The notes: generated by a model not told the origin, from the sequence alone. DNA of 64,000 bases from Candidatus Hydrogenedentota bacterium (GCA_013359265.1 JABWCD010000002.1:62001-126000), one strand, 5' to 3'; shown: positions 1 to 10,600, numbered from the stretch's first letter. Made by a program: numbers and translations.

Positions 1-235
1 ATTCATCGGTTATGCACCCCTCCTGTGGTTTGAGTTCTTCCTGCCCGAACGTGCGCACCAAACCCGGCGATTGACCCGACTTCCAGCGGCGGGACGGACT
101 GCCGCCCATGCACCAATGACTTGCAGCGTTGCTACGCTACCAGTCCGCTCCCCGCCCGTCAATAGCGTAGCGCGTTTATGTGTTCTCGCGCGGGTGTAGG
201 TGTATAATAGGCACACGAAGTCGGGGGGCTTCATT
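1..235 (+). promoter_or_regulatory. upstream region and sigma70-like promoter of the first Gfo/Idh gene
   Basis: No convincing gene lies in this stretch. A perfect -10 hexamer TATAAT is at 203-208. No good -35 is visible at the usual distance (TTTATG at 175-180 is too far). A G-rich Shine-Dalgarno sequence (223-228) precedes the ATG at 236 by 7 nt, so the leader would be only about 20 nt. On the minus strand an AGGAGG (complement of 19-24) sits 12 nt before an ATG at 6-4, so a divergent gene may start here and run out of the window; only two codons are visible. Confidence 0.5.
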
Positions 236-1579
236 ATGGGGGCGAATACCACTCTGTCTCGACGGGGGTTCCTGAAGGCCGGCGTTGTAGCCGGATCGAT
301 CGCGGCGGGATTCCCAACCATTATTCCGGCGTCCGCCATTGGGCGGGGCGGGCGCGCGGCCCCAAGCGAACGCGTCGTCATCGGGTGTATCGGCGTGGGC
401 GATCGCGGCGCCTACCTGATGGGGTCCGCGCTGCGGCAGCCGGACGTGCAGGTTCGTGCCGTCGCCGACGTCAAACGTGACCGGCGCGAAGCGGCCAAAG
501 CGGCCATCGACAAGTATTACGGGAACAGCGCCTGCGACGCCTACAACGAATTCGAGGCCGTCACCGGACGCGACGACATCGACGCGTGCATCGTCGCATC
601 GTGCGATCACTGGCACGTGCTGCACGCCGTGGCCGCGGTACGCGCGGGAAAAGATGTGTACGTCGAGAAACCGCTGGGCGTCAGTCTCGAACAGGATCAG
701 ACGCTCCGCAAAGCGGTTCGCCGCCACAAACGCATTTTTCAATTTGGCACGCAACAACGATCGGACGATCGCTTCCGCCGCGCGTGCGAACTGGTGCTGA
801 ACGGGCGCATCGGCACACTAAAGTCGATCAACGTCTGGTCGCCCGCAAGCGTGTCCGGCGGACCCACCGAGCAGGCGCCCGTGCCGCCGACGCTTGACTA
901 CGACCGCTGGCTGGGCCCCGCGCCCGACGTTCCCTACACGACGGAACGCGAGACGAACAAGTGGTGGTGGTTTATTTCCGATTACGCAATCGGCTTTATC
1001 GCCGGTTGGGGAATCCATCCTATCGATATCGCGCTGTGGGGCGCCGGAAAACTCGCGCAATCTCCCGTGCGCATCAGCGGCAAAGGAACGTTCCCGGCCG
1101 AAGGCCTCTGCGACACCGCCACGTCCTGGGACATTACATGTGCCTACGAAAGCGGAATCGACATACGTTACCGCTCAGAGCCGGCGCCCGCCGAATGGAA
1201 GGAGCGCTACGGCCAAATCAGCGGACACGGCACGGCATTCGAAGGTACGGAAGGCTGGGTGCACGTGAATCGAAACGTCATTCGCACGTTTCCCGAAAAT
1301 CTTGTCGACTCCGTGATACAACCTAACGAAGTGCACCTGATCAAAAGCGATCACCACATGCGCAATTTCATAGACTCTGTAAAATCGCGCAAGGACCCCA
1401 TATCCCCGATCGAATCGGCGGTCCACGGCGACCTGCTATGCCAGGTCTGCGATGTCGCCATTCGTCTTGATCGGGAAGTGCGCTGGGACACAAAGAAGGA
1501 GCGGTTCATTGACGATGCGGAAGCCAATCATCGGTTGGAGCGCGAAATGCGCGGCCCGTGGAAACTGGCGCGCATGTAG
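236..1579 (+). CDS. Tat-exported Gfo/Idh/MocA family NAD(P)-dependent oxidoreductase
   Basis: A 447-residue protein with a twin-arginine leader (SRRGFLKAG, Arg9-Arg10) followed by a hydrophobic stretch, so it is probably exported folded with its cofactor. The Rossmann fingerprint GVGDRG is at residues 53-58 and the family EKP motif at about 144-146 (VEKPLG), whose Lys is the usual catalytic residue. The in-frame ATG at 236 was chosen over an upstream ATG at 200 because it begins directly before the Tat motif and has a G-rich Shine-Dalgarno 7 nt upstream. Members of this family oxidise sugars or, in the GH109 branch, cleave glycosides by an NAD-dependent redox route; the substrate cannot be read from sequence. 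It is followed, with a 65-nt overlap, by a glycosidase-like gene and then another Gfo/Idh gene, which suggests a carbohydrate role. Confidence 0.9.
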   Translation: MGANTTLSRRGFLKAGVVAGSIAAGFPTIIPASAIGRGGRAAPSERVVIGCIGVGDRGAYLMGSALRQPDVQVRAVADVKRDRREAAKAAIDKYYGNSACDAYNEFEAVTGRDDIDACIVASCDHWHVLHAVAAVRAGKDVYVEKPLGVSLEQDQTLRKAVRRHKRIFQFGTQQRSDDRFRRACELVLNGRIGTLKSINVWSPASVSGGPTEQAPVPPTLDYDRWLGPAPDVPYTTERETNKWWWFISDYAIGFIAGWGIHPIDIALWGAGKLAQSPVRISGKGTFPAEGLCDTATSWDITCAYESGIDIRYRSEPAPAEWKERYGQISGHGTAFEGTEGWVHVNRNVIRTFPENLVDSVIQPNEVHLIKSDHHMRNFIDSVKSRKDPISPIESAVHGDLLCQVCDVAIRLDREVRWDTKKERFIDDAEANHRLEREMRGPWKLARM

Positions 1580-3569
1580 CGCCATATCATCTCTGCTGTT
1601 AACGGCCTTCGCGGCATTCGCCGCCGAAGGAAATCCCCAATTCACGGGCCGGTACTATTCCGGCGATGGCGATATTGAGTACCTGCAACTGCTGGATATC
1701 TCGCGCCGGATGTTCGCGTGCGATCCGGAGTTTCAGAACCTGTCGATGCTCTATATGCCCACCTGGAACGGTCTCGTCGAAGGGCCCACCTGGGGCGCGT
1801 GGTGGATACAAAACAGCTACGGCACGACGTATTGCGCGCTACCCTTCCTCGAAGAGCCGTTCACGACGTTCCTGCAGAACTCGCAAGACCTCTGGTTCGA
1901 CCAGATGGGCGACGGCAAGCGCGTGGGATACAAGGATTGGGTCGCGCCCGACGGATGTCTATGCGACGCGGCGTCGCCGGGTTGGATCGTTTACAAACAA
2001 GGCGACGGCCGCACAGACATCCACGATTGGGGCATGGAATTCACGGCCGCCGGCGTTGTGCTGCAAGCAGAATTGCTGTTGATCAGCCGCGACGCGAAGG
2101 AAATTGCGCATTACCTGCCGATGCTCGAGCGCAGCGCGAACTTCATCGAAACGCGACGTGACCCGACCAACAATCTCTTCCTTGCCGGACCGGCGGGAAA
2201 CCTTCTCGCGCCGAGCTTCGCCGGCTGGAAGCGTCCGGATGGAACGTACGACAAGGCGTATCTGACCGGACTATCGATCACCTATATCGCAGCGCTAGAT
2301 CGTCTTATCGAACTCAAAAAGCTTGCAAATGCGACGGAGAAAGTCGCCCTATACACCGACCGTCGCGACCGCGCGCGCCTCGGCCTGAAACACGTCACGA
2401 CAGACGAAGGCTACTTCATCAAATCGCTCGATCCCGACGGAACGCGCCACGGCGTATTCGGAGCGGAAAAGCACGGCTATTTCGAATCCTCGCCTAACCA
2501 CGACGCAATTGCATTCCGCATCGTGGACGACGCTCAGGCGAACAAGATTTACGATAAGATCGCGTCGATCCCGCTTTTGCGCCGCCACGACATCATCATC
2601 GCAAACGAACCCGGCCTCGACGACATGTACGAGGAGCCCACGTCGTGGCTCTGGCAACACGGGACCTGGGTCAACGGCGGCCACTGGTCCACCTGTGAAG
2701 CCCGCATGGACCTCGCGTACTTCCGCCTCGGCAAATATGAAGACGCGCGCCGGGCGGTAAATCACATGATGCGCTTCGCGCGTGAGTTCCGGCTCGACAA
2801 TCCCCTCGTCGATTTCGGCAACGCCGTGTACCAGCCGAAGGAAGCGTACAATTTGTGTTACGACTCGTTCGGGCCGATGGCGGCGATCGTGCGCGGACTG
2901 TTCGAATACCTCTACACGGCGGACACGCTGACAATCATCCCGCACATTCCCACCGGCATTACGCGGCTCGATCAAAAATTCCCCGTCCGGTTCGGCACGA
3001 AACGGATAGCGTTGCGCACCGTGGGACAGGGCCCCGTGACATCCGTGACAATCAATGGGAACCCGTGTTCCACGTTTGACGAACGATCCGTTCGATTGGA
3101 ATACGGCGCGCTGCCCGACTCCGCCGTTGTAGCGATCGGTCTCGGAGGTAGCGCGACTGACCAAGTTGGGTCCGCGCCAGAGCTGTCCGCTCGCCATCAG
3201 CAGGATCTGGATACGGAAGCATCGCAGTTGTTCGCGGTCTCCGCAGGGAACAACGCCGAAGCGCTTGCGGCCCGTATCGCGAAATTCGCTTCAACCCTTG
3301 ATGCCAGCGATTCACGTAACAGCTACGAAGCGTCGCACGCGGGCTTGGCCGTAGAAGCTATCAACGCGATCGTTGCGCGCAAACGCTTGAACGACGCAGG
3401 CAAGCTGGCGGCGCTGCCGGAACCCACGAAATCCGCCGCTGACAAGCTCTATGTCGATACGGCGCTGAAGCTTTGCCAGGGGCTGGAACAAACGTTGAAC
3501 GCCTACGAGTCCTCCGCCGATCCGGCGAAGGTTGCCATCTATCAGGCGTGGACGAAAGCAAAGATCTAA
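1515..3569 (+). CDS. exported six-hairpin glycosidase-like protein
   Basis: About 684 residues. The ATG at 1515 gives a basic N-terminus and a hydrophobic segment ending FAAFAA-EG, a plausible Sec signal peptide with an Ala-rich cleavage site. AGGAG lies 13 nt upstream. The start lies inside the end of the preceding gene, so a later start near 1580 is possible. The middle (residues ~100-480) has the pattern of an (alpha/alpha)6 barrel, with aromatic and acidic clusters such as DIHDWGMEF, SWLWQHGTWVNGGHWS and a late YNLCYDSFGPM. This resembles amylo-alpha-1,6-glucosidase/GH63-like six-hairpin enzymes. The C-terminal ~150 residues look helical and are unassigned. It probably works on an oligosaccharide outside the cytoplasm together with the flanking exported oxidoreductases; the family number is uncertain. 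Confidence 0.75.
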   Translation: MRKPIIGWSAKCAARGNWRACSAISSLLLTAFAAFAAEGNPQFTGRYYSGDGDIEYLQLLDISRRMFACDPEFQNLSMLYMPTWNGLVEGPTWGAWWIQNSYGTTYCALPFLEEPFTTFLQNSQDLWFDQMGDGKRVGYKDWVAPDGCLCDAASPGWIVYKQGDGRTDIHDWGMEFTAAGVVLQAELLLISRDAKEIAHYLPMLERSANFIETRRDPTNNLFLAGPAGNLLAPSFAGWKRPDGTYDKAYLTGLSITYIAALDRLIELKKLANATEKVALYTDRRDRARLGLKHVTTDEGYFIKSLDPDGTRHGVFGAEKHGYFESSPNHDAIAFRIVDDAQANKIYDKIASIPLLRRHDIIIANEPGLDDMYEEPTSWLWQHGTWVNGGHWSTCEARMDLAYFRLGKYEDARRAVNHMMRFAREFRLDNPLVDFGNAVYQPKEAYNLCYDSFGPMAAIVRGLFEYLYTADTLTIIPHIPTGITRLDQKFPVRFGTKRIALRTVGQGPVTSVTINGNPCSTFDERSVRLEYGALPDSAVVAIGLGGSATDQVGSAPELSARHQQDLDTEASQLFAVSAGNNAEALAARIAKFASTLDASDSRNSYEASHAGLAVEAINAIVARKRLNDAGKLAALPEPTKSAADKLYVDTALKLCQGLEQTLNAYESSADPAKVAIYQAWTKAKI

Positions 3570-3636
3570 GCTTCTCACAAAACGACTTCACGCGCCGCGA
3601 CTCGGGGGAGCGCGGCGTCACAGGGGGAAACACACC

Positions 3637-4884
3637 ATGTCGTTCGTTACGAACAGGCGCGCCTTCCTAAAAACGGCCGCGGGCGCGACGGCGATCTCGA
3701 TGTCCGCATCGAGTTACGCGCGCGTCATTGGCGCCAACGACCGCATCAACATCGGAATCATCGGTTGCGGCAACCGCGGTATCGAAGCGCACATGCGCGG
3801 CATCAACACGCACGCGCAGGCGCAAAACGTGGTCATTTCCGCGGTATGCGACCCGTGGCGGCCGCGTCGTGAAGAGGCCGCCGCGCGCTGCAAAGAGTGG
3901 TATAACATCGACGCCAGGCAATTGGTCTCGTACCGTGATCTGCTTGAGCTCGACGATATCGACGCCGTCACCATCGCTTCCTGCGACCATCAGCACGCCA
4001 CGCACCTGAAAGCCGCGGCCGATGCAAATAAGGATGTCTACATCGAAAAACCGCTCGGCAAGGACCTCGACAGCGTCAAGAAAGCCTGCGACGCCGTGAA
4101 AAAGAACAAGGTCGTCGTCCAAGTCGGCACACAACTACGCAGCATGGCGAGCATGACGGGCGCGCGCGTGGTGTACAAAACCGGTATTCTCGGCAAGGTC
4201 GGCCGCATCGAACAACACCGCAACGAGTGGCGGCCATATTGGTACGGCTACGTGAAGGACGTGCGGCGCGAAGACGTCGACTGGGACGAATTCCTCCTGC
4301 ACGCGCCGAAGCGCGAATTCGATCCGCGCCGCTATTCCGGATGGTACGGTTACCGCGACTACTCCGACGGGCCGGTGCCCGGACTCGGTTCTCACTTCAT
4401 CGATCTGGTGCATTACATCACCGGCGCCCAGTTCCCCGAGAGCAGCGTGTGCCAGGGCGGCATCTTCACGTGGATCGACGAGTACAAGTTCACCTGTCCC
4501 GATCACGTGCAGGCGACGTGGATTTACCCCGAGGGGTTCATGGTCAGTTACACGACCAATTTCGGCAACGCCGCGGGCGATTCGTTCGCCATCTTCGGCG
4601 AGAACGGCATGATCGATCTCGTGAATTGGGACAAGCCGATCCTTTCGGGCGAAGGCGCGGGACCAAACAAGGCGTGCGTGCCCGAACCAAAAATGATCGA
4701 TCACGTCGAGCGCCCGGACCACATGCTAAACTGGTTGCAGTGCATCCGCTCGCGCGAGACGCCGCATGCATCTATCGACGCGGGATACCAGCACGCCGTC
4801 GCGGTGATCATGGCGATGCGCGCTTACGATACGGGGCATCGCATGGCGTACGATGCCAAGGCCCGCGAAATTCGGAAGGGGTAG
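3637..4884 (+). CDS. Tat-exported Gfo/Idh/MocA family oxidoreductase
   Basis: A 415-residue protein beginning with a twin-arginine leader (NRRAFLKTA, Arg7-Arg8). The Rossmann motif GCGNRG is at 43-48, and IEKPLG is at about 136-141. The ATG at 3637 is preceded by AGGGGGAA at 7 nt spacing, a Shine-Dalgarno form that recurs before several genes here. Its length and the YSGWYGYRDYSDGPVPGLGSHFIDL-type segment in the C-terminal sheet domain are usual for the exported, GH109-like branch of the family. The next gene starts 3 nt after its stop, so the two are almost certainly cotranscribed. The likely role is periplasmic sugar oxidation or NAD-dependent glycoside cleavage; the substrate is unknown. 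Confidence 0.9.
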   Translation: MSFVTNRRAFLKTAAGATAISMSASSYARVIGANDRINIGIIGCGNRGIEAHMRGINTHAQAQNVVISAVCDPWRPRREEAAARCKEWYNIDARQLVSYRDLLELDDIDAVTIASCDHQHATHLKAAADANKDVYIEKPLGKDLDSVKKACDAVKKNKVVVQVGTQLRSMASMTGARVVYKTGILGKVGRIEQHRNEWRPYWYGYVKDVRREDVDWDEFLLHAPKREFDPRRYSGWYGYRDYSDGPVPGLGSHFIDLVHYITGAQFPESSVCQGGIFTWIDEYKFTCPDHVQATWIYPEGFMVSYTTNFGNAAGDSFAIFGENGMIDLVNWDKPILSGEGAGPNKACVPEPKMIDHVERPDHMLNWLQCIRSRETPHASIDAGYQHAVAVIMAMRAYDTGHRMAYDAKAREIRKG

Positions 4885-4887
4885 GCC

Positions 4888-5793
4888 ATGGTATCTTCCA
4901 TTTCACGCAAAGAATTTCTCATCCGGGCAAGCGGCTCCGTCGCGCTAGCGGCGTCGTCCGCGTCCTTTGCCGCCGAACAGCTCGCCGCCACGTGGCAGAT
5001 CGGTTGCTACCTTCGCCCGTGGAACCAGTTTGAACACACCGTCGCGCTGGACGCCATCGCCGAGGCCGGCTTCAAGTACACCGGCCTCCTGACCACGAAA
5101 TCGCCGAACAAGTTCGGTATCACCGTAAACACGACGCCCGAGGAAGCCGCCGCAATCGGCGAGGAGTGCAAGGAACACGGGCTCGGGTTGCCTTCCGCGT
5201 ACGGTGGCGACATTCCGCTCGATTCCATCGAAGCCGGCATCGCGGGGATGCGCAAGCTGATCGACAATTGCGCCACAGCGGGCGTGGCGAACCTGATGAT
5301 GGGCGGCGTGGGCACGCCGGAACTGGGCGAAGTCTATTACAAGGCCATTGGCGAATCCTGCGCCTACGCCGCGGAAAAGGGCATCGGGATCAGCGTGAAA
5401 CCGCACGGCGGCACAAACGCGACCGGCCCGCAATGCCGCGCGCTCATCGAAAAAGTGAACCAAAAGAACTTTCGACTCTGGTACGACCCGGGAAATATTT
5501 TCTTCTATTCCGATGGAAAGCTGAATCCTGTAGACGACGCCGCGACGGTGGATGGGCTTGTCGTGGGCATGAGCGTGAAGGACTACCGCGAACCCAAGAC
5601 AGTCGACGTGACCCCCGGCACGGGCATGGTCGATTTCCCGAAGGTCCTCGCGCGGCTCAAACGCGGCGGATTCACCTCCGGCCCGCTGATAGTCGAATGC
5701 CTGAAACCCGGCACGCAGGCTGAACTGCTGGAAGAAGCGAAAAAGGCCTTCGCGTTCGTGACGAACCTAATCGCGTCACCAGGAAGCACATGA
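4888..5793 (+). CDS. exported sugar phosphate isomerase/epimerase-like (AP-endonuclease-2 fold) protein
   Basis: A 301-residue protein with a leader SRKEFLIRASGS followed by an Ala/Ser-rich hydrophobic run ending SFAAEQ. This is a twin-arginine-like leader with Arg-Lys in place of Arg-Arg. The rest fits the xylose-isomerase-like TIM barrel: an early WNQFEHTVALDAIAEAGFKY strand-helix, a GISVKPHGG segment carrying a likely metal-ligand His, WYDPGNIFFYSDG with Asp and Asn, and a late PLIVEC strand. These positions correspond to the metal-binding residues of the AP_endonuc_2 family. It starts 3 nt after the Gfo/Idh stop, and this pairing of an oxidoreductase with an isomerase-fold protein is common in sugar catabolism. 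The exact reaction cannot be assigned. Confidence 0.8.
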   Translation: MVSSISRKEFLIRASGSVALAASSASFAAEQLAATWQIGCYLRPWNQFEHTVALDAIAEAGFKYTGLLTTKSPNKFGITVNTTPEEAAAIGEECKEHGLGLPSAYGGDIPLDSIEAGIAGMRKLIDNCATAGVANLMMGGVGTPELGEVYYKAIGESCAYAAEKGIGISVKPHGGTNATGPQCRALIEKVNQKNFRLWYDPGNIFFYSDGKLNPVDDAATVDGLVVGMSVKDYREPKTVDVTPGTGMVDFPKVLARLKRGGFTSGPLIVECLKPGTQAELLEEAKKAFAFVTNLIASPGST

Positions 5794-5801
5794 CGCTTTC
5801 G

Positions 5802-5836
5802 TGCTCGTGCTCGTGCGTCGTCATCGTACTCGTGCC
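5802..5836. repeat. degenerate CGAGCA-type hexanucleotide repeat
   Basis: Two exact TGCTCG units (CGAGCA on the minus strand) at 5802-5813 are followed by degenerate copies to about 5836. It belongs to the same dispersed hexamer family as the arrays at 5933, 7553, 48688, 61485 and 62888. It lies between two genes and has no visible coding role. Confidence 0.6.
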
Positions 5837-5847
5837 TCGTTTTTCCT

Positions 5848-5894
5848 CGTTCCCAAATTTCCATTTGGGAACGCGCTCTTGAAAAGCTCTGCTT
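5848..5894. terminator. two serial hairpins, possible terminator or structured repeat
   Basis: The first hairpin is a perfect 11-bp stem (CGTTCCCAAAT ... ATTTGGGAACG, 5848-5873) with a 4-nt loop. The second is a 5-bp stem AAAGC-TCT-GCTTT at about 5883-5895. A T-run lies upstream of the first stem rather than after it, so as a plus-strand intrinsic terminator it is not classical, while on the minus strand the run would follow the stem. It sits downstream of the exported-isomerase gene. Confidence 0.5.
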
Positions 5895-5932
5895 TGGTCT
5901 TAGCCTTATGGAATGTCGACGGATCGAATGCA

Positions 5933-5950
5933 CGATTACGAGTACGAGCA
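5933..5950. repeat. short CGATTA/CGAGCA hexamer array
   Basis: Three consecutive units, CGATTA, CGAGTA and CGAGCA, occupy 5933-5950. The intergenic gap 5794-6011 holds nothing else recognisable apart from the hairpins and the other hexamer cluster. Confidence 0.6.
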
Positions 5951-6011
5951 CGACGGTGAGGCAGGATTACTTCCGCATTTAAAGACAAAGACTTGAATGG
6001 AGGATGGAGCA

Positions 6012-7517
6012 ATGCTGCAAACGACAAATAATCCAGCCCGCCGCGCGCGCGTCGGTCTTTTCTCCATTGGTCATCCGCACTACTGGAACCAATTCGCGGG
6101 CCTGCACGATCGCCTCGTCGGCTATGGCCAGTTCATTGAACGACAAGTCGCGCACTGGGCGGAAGTGCACAACTTCGGCATGGTTGACTCGCCGGAGAAG
6201 GGACGCGCGGCGGGCGAGTTCTTCAACAGTCGCAACGCCGATCTGGTCCTCTGCCACGCCGCGACATACGCGATGAGCGCGTTCGTACTCCCCGTGTTTC
6301 AACGCTGCAACGGACCCGCGATCGTCCTAAACCTCCAACCCGCCGAACGCATGAACTACGCGAAAACCACGACCGGCGAATGGCTCGCGCACTGCTGCGC
6401 ATGCTGCGTCCCGGAGCTGGCGAACGCCTTAACGCGATCGGGAATCCCGTTCCACATCGTCAACGGACTGCTCGGCCTAGACGAAACGCCCGCGATCTCC
6501 GTCGCGAACGAGACAACCTCCGATCGCCCTGAAGCTGTCAATGCGTGGCGCGAGATCGAGGAATGGGTCCGCGCCGCTGGCGTCGTGCGATCGCTGCGCG
6601 AGGGCCGCATGGGTTTCCTCGGCCATACCTATCCCGGCATGCTCGATATGTACAGCGATTTCACGATGATCCAGGCGCAAACCGGCATGCATGTCGAAAT
6701 CGTCGAGATGTGCGATCTTGCGCGGCTCGTTTCCTCCGTCACGGACGACGAAAAACGCGCCAAACAACGCGAGGTCGCGGAATTCTTCATCATCAGCGAG
6801 GACTCGCCCAGCGATCCGCTCGCGAAGAAACCAACGCCGGAACAACTCGATTGGTCGTGCACCGTCGCCGCCGCGCAGGAAAAGTTGGTGCGGGAATTCA
6901 GCCTCGATGCACTGACCTACTACTACCGCGGCGCGCCGGGCAACGAGTACGAGCGGTTACAGGAAGCGTTCATCCTCGGCCACTCGCTGCTCACTGCGCG
7001 CGGTGTGCCGTGCTCCGGCGAGGGCGACATGAAAACGGCCGTCGCGATGAAGATATGCGACTTGCTCGGTGTCGGTGGAAGCTACAGCGAACTCGTCGCG
7101 ACGGATTTCGTCGACCAAACAATCCTCATGGGCCATGACGGACCCTTCCATATCGCCATCGCCGATTCCAAACCGATTCTCCGCGGCATGGGCCTCTACC
7201 ATGGCAAATGGGGCTCGGGCGTGTCCGTCGAGGCAAAAGTGAAACGAGGCCCCGTAACTACGCTCGGCATCACTCAAACGCTCGACGGAAAGCTCAAAAT
7301 GATCGTGAACCAGGGCATCGCAACCGACGGCGAAATCCTCCGCATCGGCAACACGATGACGCCCGTGCGATTTGCTGTAAGTCCCGTGGAACTGATGGAC
7401 GCGTGGTTCCCCATGGGCCCGACGCACCATTTCGCGATGTCCGTCGGCCACAACGCATCGCAATTCAAAAAGGTGGCAACGCTCCTCGGATGGCCATTCG
7501 AGACCGCATGCCTATGA
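6012..7517 (+). CDS. L-fucose/L-arabinose isomerase-like protein
   Basis: A 501-residue cytoplasmic protein without a signal peptide. The ATG at 6012 has GGAGGA 7 nt upstream and is preferred over an ATG at 5997 that lies inside that Shine-Dalgarno. The N-terminal domain has the Rossmann-like fold of sugar ketol-isomerases (VGLFSIGHPHYWNQF, then NADLVLCHAATYAMSAF and a GPAIVLNLQP strand). The C-terminal half carries acidic and His positions expected for the Mn-binding isomerase site (GEGDMKTAVAMKICD, MGPTHHFAMSVGH). Length and domain order match the L-arabinose/L-fucose isomerase fold superfamily. Next to the rhamnosidase and RhaT, it probably isomerises a deoxy- or pentose sugar; which aldose is not determinable. 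Confidence 0.8.
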   Translation: MLQTTNNPARRARVGLFSIGHPHYWNQFAGLHDRLVGYGQFIERQVAHWAEVHNFGMVDSPEKGRAAGEFFNSRNADLVLCHAATYAMSAFVLPVFQRCNGPAIVLNLQPAERMNYAKTTTGEWLAHCCACCVPELANALTRSGIPFHIVNGLLGLDETPAISVANETTSDRPEAVNAWREIEEWVRAAGVVRSLREGRMGFLGHTYPGMLDMYSDFTMIQAQTGMHVEIVEMCDLARLVSSVTDDEKRAKQREVAEFFIISEDSPSDPLAKKPTPEQLDWSCTVAAAQEKLVREFSLDALTYYYRGAPGNEYERLQEAFILGHSLLTARGVPCSGEGDMKTAVAMKICDLLGVGGSYSELVATDFVDQTILMGHDGPFHIAIADSKPILRGMGLYHGKWGSGVSVEAKVKRGPVTTLGITQTLDGKLKMIVNQGIATDGEILRIGNTMTPVRFAVSPVELMDAWFPMGPTHHFAMSVGHNASQFKKVATLLGWPFETACL

Positions 7518-7552
7518 CATGAGACACACCCAAACCATATTCGCTTTTATCA

Positions 7553-7588
7553 TGCTCGTAATCGTAATCGTGCTCGTAATCGTAATCG
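7553..7588. repeat. hexanucleotide array, (CGATTA)2-CGAGCA twice (minus strand)
   Basis: Read on the minus strand, 7553-7588 is exactly CGATTA-CGATTA-CGAGCA-CGATTA-CGATTA-CGAGCA, 36 bp with no mismatch. It fills most of the gap between two convergent genes (stops at 7517 and 7626) and is a member of the dispersed hexamer family. Confidence 0.85.
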
Positions 7589-7625
7589 AACGTCTCGAAA
7601 ATCCTTGTGGTAGCCGGTGCTTTTG

Positions 7626-10600
7626 CTAGGACTTCACCGAAGAGAATCTGTATGTCCCCGATCCCACGCGATAAACGACCCGATCCGCCTCTTTCCTGAG
7701 CGGTTCCAGTCGCTGTGCATCGTTCTCCGCGCCGTCCGTCTCGGAAACGCTGCCCGCGTCCGAGGTGGGTACGTACACGTCCGACGTCGAATTCGGCGGC
7801 ACACTCAAGCTCCACGTGAATTCGTCCCCGTCGTGTTTCCATTCGCTTTCGATGACGCCATACGGACTGCGATACGTCGCGCGAGCGAAGTCTAATCCGT
7901 CCACCGGTTCCGGCCTTAGGATGAAGTGCTTGAATCCCGGCGCTTCGGGATCCGGCCGAATGCCTGCGAGATACTCGTAGAACCACACAAGCAAATCGCC
8001 CAGCAGCATCACGTGATTGTGCGAATTCATCGCGGGATCGGCCGTGTTCCCGTTCCACAACTCCCAGATCGTGGTCGCGCCGTGGTCGATCATGTAGCCC
8101 CAACTCGGGTAATCGCGCTGCGTCGCGAGCGTGTAACCGATATCGCTGCGCCCGTTGCTCGCAAGCGTCCGCATCAGCCACTGCCCGCCGATCAACCCTG
8201 TGCCGATGTGCCCGTTGTTCTCGACCGCGATCTTCTTTGTGAGATGATCGAACACCGCCGCGCGTCGCGCTTCCGGCACGATGCCGAACGCCAGCGGCAG
8301 CACACACGATGTCTGCGTGCCGTTGTCATACGTGCCGGACTGTTCGTTCAGATAGGTCCGGTTAAACGCGGATTTCATTTTCCCGGCAAGTCCTGAGAAC
8401 CGTTCGGCATCGCCGGCCTTTCCAAGCAGTGACGCGTACCGCGCCATCAACGTCAGGTCGTGGTAGAAGTAGGCGGAGCCAATGAGATCGCCTGATGTTT
8501 TCCGCTTCGGATCTTTGCTGTGGATGAGATCCTGCGATTCCGGCGGGACGCACCAGTCGCCGTATTGGTCGCGCGGCATCAAGTCATCCTTGATGAATTG
8601 GCACATGTAATCTACCCAACGCTTCATCGCGGGATAATGCTTCTCGATCACACGCATATCGCCGTACTTCTCGTAAAGCGTCCCTGGAATGATGATGAAG
8701 CTGCTCGGCCACGTCACGTTGTCGGTATAAAACGGATAGTACGGCGGCGCAACGTCCGGTACGGAGCCGGTGTCCTTTTGCGCGTCTTCCATGTCCTGTA
8801 CCCACTTCTCGTAGAACAATGCGAGGTCATACAAGTACATCTCTCCGCGCGATTCTTCCGACCGATCGCCGAGCCATCCCTGCCGTTCGTCGCGCTGCGG
8901 ACAATCGGTCGGCACGCTCCGATAATTCCCGCGAATACCCCACACCGCGTTGCGATATATTGCGTTGATCGTCTCGTTCGAGCACGCGAACGTCCCCGCC
9001 GGCTCGACGTCATCGTGAACAACTTTTCCCTCGATCATATCCGGGGACAGCTCACCCGGAACGCCGCGCATTTCGACGTAACGGAACCCGAAATAGGTGA
9101 AGTGCGGTTCGCAAAATTCGTCACCGCTTCCCTTGAGCGTATGCACGTACTCGGCCTTCGCGCTGCGAAGATTGGCCACGTAAAGACTGCCATCGTCTTT
9201 CAACGTTTCCGCGTGGCGCATCCGCACCTTCGTTCCCGCGGGCCCGTTCAACCGCACGCGACACCACCCGACCATGTTCTGCCCCATGTCCACGAGGTAG
9301 ACCCCCGGCTTTACGCGGCGGACGGATTTCGGCGTAACCGTTTCGACAACCCGAATCGGTTCGATCGACTGCGACGCGAGCACACCTTCCGGCGCCGGAA
9401 CTACCGTCGCGGGCCGCCACGTCGAATCATCGAACGCCGGTTCGGACCATCCCGGAGTCTCCATCCGCGCGTCGTATTCTTCGCCGTCGAATTCGTTGTT
9501 CGTACGGATGGGACTATCGGTGCTCAGTTTCCACTGCGCGTCGCTCACGACGACCTGCGACGTGCCGTCCTCGAACTCGACATGCAGTTGCAGCAGCAAT
9601 TTCGGGTAACCGTAACTCAACATGCCCACGAACGAACTGCCGCGCGGCGCGTAATACCTCCCGTTGCCCAGTTGCACGCCGATCGCGTTCGCACCCGGGC
9701 GCAATTCCGGCGTCACGTCGTATGTGACGTAATACACGCGCTTCGTGTAGTCGCTCAGCGCGGGCGACAGCACATGGTCCCCGATGCGCCTTCCATTCAC
9801 GTACAGCTCCGACAGCCCAAGCCCGGCCATGTACACCAGCGCCGACCGCACGGGTTTATTCAGCTCCACAGTCCGCCGCAGCATGCGCGCGGCCAGACGT
9901 CGATCCTCCGGAATGCTGACATCGCCCCACGGTTTAATGCCGTGCGGTCCAAGCTCCATCGCCGGCGCCCACGCGGAATCGTCGAACTCCGGCGCGGTCC
10001 AATTCGCCGCATCTTCCTTGGCCACGCGCCACGACGCATCGGTCGCGCTTCTAAGCATAGAACCGTCCGAAAACGTCACCTCGACGACGCCAATGAGACC
10101 CGCCGGATTGTCCGATTCGCCGCCGTTCTCCGCTTTCACCGCAACAACATTTCGTCCCGGCTTCAGCAGTTCTCCAATGTCAAATTCCCCGGCGATGTGA
10201 TAGTCCGGATTAATACCGGCTGGAGTGCCGTTCACGAAGACCGACGCCGAATTGTCGGCGGCAATCAGCGTCCGCGCGGAATCGATGTGCTTGTCTGTGG
10301 GCACGTCCAACGCGAACCGGAAGTATCGCGCGCCAAGCGGAGCCCCCTCCGCCGGATTTCCCTCCGGGTACCAAAGCCAATGCGCGCCGTTAAGCCCCTT
10401 CCGTACGGGGCTGGAATCGTCGCCAATCCATTGCGCGGTCCACTCCTCCGAACGCAGAATCCCCATGCTCCACCGCTGCGGCGCGCTCCATTCGGACGCC
10501 TCCCCCAACTCGTCCCAGACGCGGACCTTCCACCAGTACTGCTGGCGCGATGTGAGCGGTTTACCCTCGTATGGCACGAGCACGGATCGATCCGAATCGC